A DNA stretch of 12,917 nt from contig JAAMXP010001864.1 of the NCBI GenBank assembly GCA_019693395.1, positions 552-13,468 on the forward strand, read 5' to 3'. A program made the position numbers and the translations under genes. This document shows, piece by piece, positions 9,036-12,917 of the stretch. The first letter of the stretch is position 1, and each line of letters begins with the position of its first letter. The notes beneath the pieces were generated by a model, which saw only the letters and a list, made by a program, of their open reading frames with translations, made no database searches and was not told where the DNA came from. The stretch comes from Ettlia oleoabundans. Lineage: Eukaryota; Chlorophyta; Chlorophyceae; Chlamydomonadales.

Positions 9036-9498
9036 TGCATTGCCACTGTTGCAGCAGCGGGCCGGCAGTTGTTGGCCCGTTCCGCGCGCTACAAGCCCAG
9101 TAATGAATGTTTTAGCCCATCCCGCCGGAAACTTTGCATGGCGGCGCACCACGGTGTGGCATTTGCTGCTCTGCCCCATTCATCGGCCTGCCTGGCAGCC
9201 ACGGGCCGCATTTGAGTTTTGTGCAGTCTGCCCTTCTCACCACGTCTGCGGCACTCCCGCTTTTGCGATGTACCATAACAGCTCACATCTTCGCACCGTC
9301 GCATGTTTTGCGCCTCAACTGCCCGCTTTGGCGGCAAGGGTCCTCACCTTTAAGGTGTGGGGGCCCTGTGGCCCATGGCAGCACAGCAGGCCTATGGACA
9401 GACACCACCAACAGATGCATGCCTCCCTCTTTGCGCATCGCACTCACCCCTCGGATTTCGTTTGCTTGTCTCTTTCATCACCTTCCCTTGGTTTTGCC

Positions 9499-9505
9499 TA
9501 TATAA
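9499..9505 (+). promoter_or_regulatory. TATA-box-like TATATAA
   Basis: TATATAA followed by GG, preceded by GCC, is the best TATA-like element in the region upstream of the OM47-like gene. It would give a 5' UTR near 380 bases, which is long, so the assignment is tentative. Confidence 0.3.
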
Positions 9506-9532
9506 GGCTTATATCGTGAGCAGATGGTTATA

Positions 9533-9537
9533 TGTAA
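9533..9537 (+). terminator. Candidate SPS polyadenylation signal TGTAA
   Basis: This is the only TGTAA I find between the SPS stop codon (8752) and the next gene, which would give a 3' UTR of about 780 bases. It is plausible for a chlorophyte but unproven, and it sits after the TATA-like element, which weakens one or the other call. Confidence 0.25.
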
Positions 9538-9577
9538 AAGCATATGTTGTGAAAGCATTCGCTGTGAAACCAAGGAA
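9533..9577 (+). repeat. Three imperfect 15-base tandem units
   Basis: Units start at 9533, 9548 and 9563: TGTAAAAGCA..., TGTGAAAGCA... and TGTGAAACCA..., an exact 15-base period over three copies with decaying identity. The first unit includes the TGTAA pentamer. Confidence 0.5.
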
Positions 9578-9914
9578 AGGCGTGTGGGCACGCTGTTGGC
9601 GGGTTGGCGCCACACTGGCGGGTCCCCAGGTTGGTATGTTTACTCCCTGCCTAGGTCCGTCAATTGCCGTTGCGTTCCGCCAGACGTCATAATTTGCGTG
9701 TCAAAAAGGCGTGCGGATAGACTCCTGTTGACGTTCACCCACACAGTTGTCCCTTGCCACTTGGCGGAGGGTCTGCCACTCTCTCCTCGTTATTCCGTCA
9801 TTGGTGCATCGGAATCTGCCATCCGTCTCGGGTTCAGCGCTCAGCCCGGGCCCCCGTCAGCCGCCCCCCTGCACCCGCCAGCTTCACCGTCCGCGCTCCA
9901 ACTGGCCGAAAGCG

Positions 9915-12880
9915 ATGGGGCTCATTTTCAGCAGCCTAGAGTCTCAGCCACCACCCTCGGTGGTGCTGGTGCCTCCATTACTGGAGCGGGAGCGTAAGGG
10001 GCGCTCCAGAATTGCCAAGAGCTCGTACGACCGGTGAGTGAGCGGCACCTGGCCATGGCGGGTTCAGCGGAGGCGTTCACCCACCCGCCCGTCTCATTTT
10101 GGACGCAGCATTCACACCTGCAAAGGAATCGGGTGCCACATATGGTTTCACGGCCGTCTTGCACTGCTTGATTAATAACACGTGCGTTGCCCTGCCCGCA
10201 GGCTGTTTGGCAAGCCGCAGCTTGCCATGCTGTTCAATGACTATCTCGCAACCGATCTGCGAGGCATCATCCATTTCTCTCCGCCAGAGGATGAGCGCCT
10301 CAGCGTGACAGCCAAGCTAGGCGTGCCCCCGCCCGGCTCTTTTGGCAGCAGTGTCCCTGCAGTCAGTGGTACCGGCAGCGCCTCTGCCGCATCCTCAGCA
10401 GGCGGCAGCCTGACTCTGCGGTATCAGCCCTCACCAGACACCCCCTACACTTTCCTAGATATCAAGGCCCGCATCCGGGGTGCTGTCAGTAGTGCCGGCG
10501 TGCGCGCCTGCTTGTTCGAGCCAAAAAGCAACCTGGCGCTGTTTGCGGAGCTGCCGGTGGTGGGCGCCGCCGTGGCAACGGGCGCCGGTGGCGCCGCCTC
10601 TGCCCTGCGCCTGGGAGCCAAGTACACCAGCCCTGGGCTGTCGGCGGGGGCTGTGGTGAATCCAGCGGAGAGCACGCTGCACAATGCCTTTGTGGTGAGT
10701 GTGCTGTGCAAGTTGGAGCACAGAAAACCCAAGCTTTTGGCGGCTCCACTGTTGCTACTGGGCTGCCTGGGCTCCCTGTTGTTGTCTGCCTGTTGGGCTG
10801 GGTTGCAGGGTTGATGTTGCTGCCAGCAGAAGTCCCTCTAACCAGCTAGCTGGTCCGCCACCCCTCCCTGCACACCTCTGTCTACCTTCCCTCATGCAAT
10901 CCTGCCCTGCTGGGCTTTCCCTGCAGGTGGGGCGTGCAGGCGGGTTTACATTTGGCGTGCAGACAGCTCCCATGCTCCCTCTCGGGGGGCTGCTTGCTGG
11001 CGCCAACGGTAGCGGCCTGTTTGACCCGCCCACCTGGGCTGCTGCCGCCAAGCGCTGCCAGGCAGCCACCTCCTATGCTGTTGCCTACGAGCCTCAGCTG
11101 AGTGGGAACAGCGGCGGCGCTCCATCAGGCGGTCGTTTCACCGCGGCTGTGGAGTTGGTGCGTGATCGTGAGCTGGCCATCTCATTCCTTCACCACCTGG
11201 CAGTGCAGCGGCGTGTGCGTAATCCATTTGAGGAGTCTGATGTGGTGCGTTATGATGGGATAGCTGGCTGCTGTGCTGATCGTGGGTCAGCTTTTTGAGG
11301 TGGCTGGCCAGCTGGCAAGGCAGCCAGGACAGTACAGTTGGCCGGCAGCCTTTGGCTGGGTGGCTGCCAGCTGCAACCGCTGCTTGCCTGATCGCCTTCA
11401 ATAGCTGAGCGTGCAGCTTGGGCAGCTTGGGATCTAGCATGGAGGCACCGGTTCAAGTGGCTCTTAGCTCCATTGGGCTCCTAGTGCTCCACTACGTGCA
11501 TTGCCTGCACGTGTGGGACGCCGCGCAGGTGGGCATCACCAACTACATTGATGTCGGCTTCCGCATGGCCTCAGACCTGGGCGGCATGCAGGGCTCCCAG
11601 ATGCAGCTGGGGGCGTCCTGGCAGGTGGGCCAATCTAACTAAAAGTAGAGGGTGGTGTTGCAGGAAGGGTTGGGCAGCGGGGGCATTGGGTGCGGGGCGC
11701 GTGCGGACGGGCATCAACGTGGGTGCTACGACAGACGCCATTGATCCTGCCGTTTCACGCAAGTGCAGGGACAAGCAGCAACAAGTGCCATGCACCACAC
11801 CAAAATCGCATGCACCCTCCCTTCCCCTCCCCATGCAGGCCAACAAGAGCATGCTTGTGAAGGGGCACATCAGCCTGCGGGAAGCGGCAGTGGCGGCTGT
11901 ACTCAAGTCGTGGTGGCAGCCCTCATTCACGCTGGCGGGTGCAGCCGCCTACGACTATGCAAGCGGGAGGGTGCGGTTTGGCATGACGGCAGCGGTGGAG
12001 ACGTTCAAGAACGTCAGGTGCGTGTCGTGTGTGTTGAAAGTGTCTGACATGGGTGATTAAAAGGCTCTAAACATGACTAGGGGAATATCAACATCTGTTG
12101 AAGCAGGTGAACAGCCGAGATGTGATTTGACAGCTGAACGACGGCATCCTTGGGCCGGCAACTGTGCCCAGCTGGCCTCTCTTGGTCCTGATCCATTGAC
12201 TGGCAGTAGCACTGCTGGCCTTCCCCTTCACGTACGTCTTACTCTTGTTTTCCCTTGCAGGTACGAGCGGTCGGCGGCTGCCCAGAAGATGAGCGGTGCA
12301 CGGCTGACTCAGCGCCACGTGGCGTCACCCGAGGACCTGGCCTACGCTGAGGGCAAGGGACTTTTGGTGAGCCTTTGCCCGCTGCAATCAGTTCATATCA
12401 ACCACAACTGCTGCTTCGAAGCTTAGCTTGAGGAGAACCAGAAACAGCCAGATGCAGGCATCACAGAGCTTAATTGCGCGGCGAATCGTTTGCATCCAGC
12501 CGCTGTGCCATCCAACCTTGCATGGATCCAGGCACCTTGGCCCACCGCAGTCAGGACAGCTGGTGCAACACTTGCCCCCTGCCTTCCCAGTCAAACGACG
12601 CTCCCCACTGATCCAACCCTTGTTTTGCTTTCTTCCTGCCAGGTGCCACTTGATGAGGTGGACAACCCCGAGGTGAGGAAAGCACAGCTGTGCAACGCAA
12701 TGCCTCACAGAACTCTGTCACCACGCCTTCCATGTTAGCAGCAAAGTTGCACAACAGTGCACACTACTCCCAGACTGCACCACAGCGAGACTCCAGCGAG
12801 CCTCTTGCCACCTGGCTCGCTGATTTGTTGTTGTGCAGGTGCTGGGCCAGGTGGCAGCCACAGGCGACGAGTACTTGTAG
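9915..12880 (+). CDS. OM47: OM47-like mitochondrial outer-membrane beta-barrel protein
   Basis: Eight exons, 9915-10033, 10202-10694, 10927-11244, 11529-11624, 11839-12017, 12261-12366, 12643-12672 and 12839-12880, join to 460 residues (TAG stop). All seven introns are GT-AG. Segments closely resemble the plant OM47 protein (Arabidopsis At3g27930), a VDAC/Tom40-related outer-membrane barrel of poorly known function. These are LFGKPQLAMLFNDY at the start of exon 2, VQRRVRNPFEESDV joined to VGITNYIDVGF across exons 3/4, ASWQ-ANKSMLVKG across 4/5, and LKSWWQPSFTL in exon 5. This comparison is from memory, not a search. Alternating hydrophobic/polar short strands with Gly-rich turns fit a barrel, and no helical membrane span or signal peptide is evident. 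The N-terminus MGLIFS fits an N-myristoylation pattern (Gly2, Ser6). A Gly/Ser/Ala-rich insert (about 10325-10405) is probably a loop. The ATG has G at -3 and +4 and is the only ATG in its open stretch. Confidence 0.85.
12643..12672 (+). other. 30-base microexon of the OM47-like gene
   Basis: The acceptor TTCCTGCCAG and donor GTGAGG frame ten codons (VPLDEVDNPE) that keep phase 0 on both sides, joining GKGLL of exon 6 to VLGQVAATGDEYL of exon 8. Because it is in phase on both sides, skipping it would simply remove ten residues near the C-terminus. Confidence 0.7.
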
Positions 12881-12917
12881 CGCGCTTAAACGTGACAGCA
12901 GGGGGGGGGGGGGGGGG
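12881..12917 (+). other. Start of the OM47 3' UTR, ending in a G17 run
   Basis: After the stop codon at 12878-12880 there are 20 ordinary bases, then G at every position from 12901 to 12917, the window's end. No polyadenylation signal is reached. Confidence 0.7.

Larger units (their letters stand above)
8753..9914. other. 1.16-kb tandem intergenic region (SPS 3' end / OM47 upstream region)
   Basis: No open frame here shows recognisable protein character, and none splices sensibly to a neighbour. The stretch holds a C-rich, G-quadruplex-prone tract (8956-8998), a 12-base palindrome (9024-9035), a short inverted repeat CACCTT-T-AAGGTG (9345-9357), a TATATAA (9499-9505), a TGTAA (9533-9537) and three 15-base imperfect repeats (9533-9577). 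Unusually long 3' UTRs occur in chlorophytes, so much of it could be the SPS 3' UTR, with the OM47 promoter and 5' UTR at the right. Confidence 0.5.

Noticed and set aside
8568..9179. 203-codon minus-strand open frame after SPS
   Set aside because: It overlaps SPS exon 7 in antisense and runs through the G-run tract; no recognisable domain.
9040..9997. Several plus-strand open frames of 110-160 codons in the SPS/OM47 gap
   Set aside because: They overlap each other in different frames, some start at non-ATG codons, and none has family motifs or plausible splice partners.
1..12917. CRISPR array, transposable element, tRNA/rRNA gene or phage-type system
   Set aside because: I found no regularly spaced identical repeats, terminal inverted repeats with a transposase, cloverleaf-like segments or rRNA-like sequence. 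The window reads as ordinary intron-rich nuclear genes.

Overview
This window looks like nuclear DNA of a green alga (Chlorophyta). The protein-coding sequence is broken by many short introns of about 90 to 320 bases that begin with GT and end mostly in TGCAG. The exons are GC-rich with a GCAG/CTG flavour. The encoded proteins match the green-lineage versions of their families: a plastid-type monothiol glutaredoxin, a plastid-type solanesyl diphosphate synthase and a plant-type OM47 outer-membrane barrel. There is no bacterial operon structure, CRISPR array, transposon or RNA gene that I can support. I cannot name the species or genus.

Layout. (1) Positions 43-1156, minus strand: the N-terminal part (177 residues, four exons) of an ADCK1-like ABC1/UbiB atypical kinase; the gene runs off the left edge. 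(2) 1547-3855, plus strand: a 676-residue protein of unknown function, low-complexity (Gln/Ala/Ser/Pro) with a C-terminal coiled coil. (3) 4567-5867, minus: a complete five-exon CGFS monothiol glutaredoxin of the GRXS14 type with a transit-peptide-like leader, including a 38-base exon and a GC-AG intron. (4) 6113-8752, plus: a complete seven-exon solanesyl/polyprenyl diphosphate synthase with a transit-peptide-like leader. (5) 9915-12880, plus: a complete eight-exon OM47-like mitochondrial outer-membrane beta-barrel protein of 460 residues, with a 30-base exon.

Genes 1/2 and 3/4 are divergent pairs separated by only about 390 and 245 bases, so each pair probably shares a promoter region. Genes 2/3 are convergent, and genes 4/5 are tandem with a 1.16-kb gap. 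Most strand-opposite open frames are shadows: they run across well-supported exons or introns, and many begin at non-ATG codons.

Functionally the window is mostly nuclear-encoded organelle biology: iron-sulfur/redox (glutaredoxin), the prenylquinone side chain (SPS), an ABC1-type kinase, a family tied to quinone and mitochondrial homeostasis, and an outer-membrane barrel. Clustering in a eukaryote need not mean co-regulation. Both window ends are simple sequence (C6 + CA repeat on the left, G17 on the right), as is common when a short-read contig breaks at low-complexity DNA. Exon boundaries were set by hand from splice signals, reading-frame phase and family conservation; they are not backed by RNA data.
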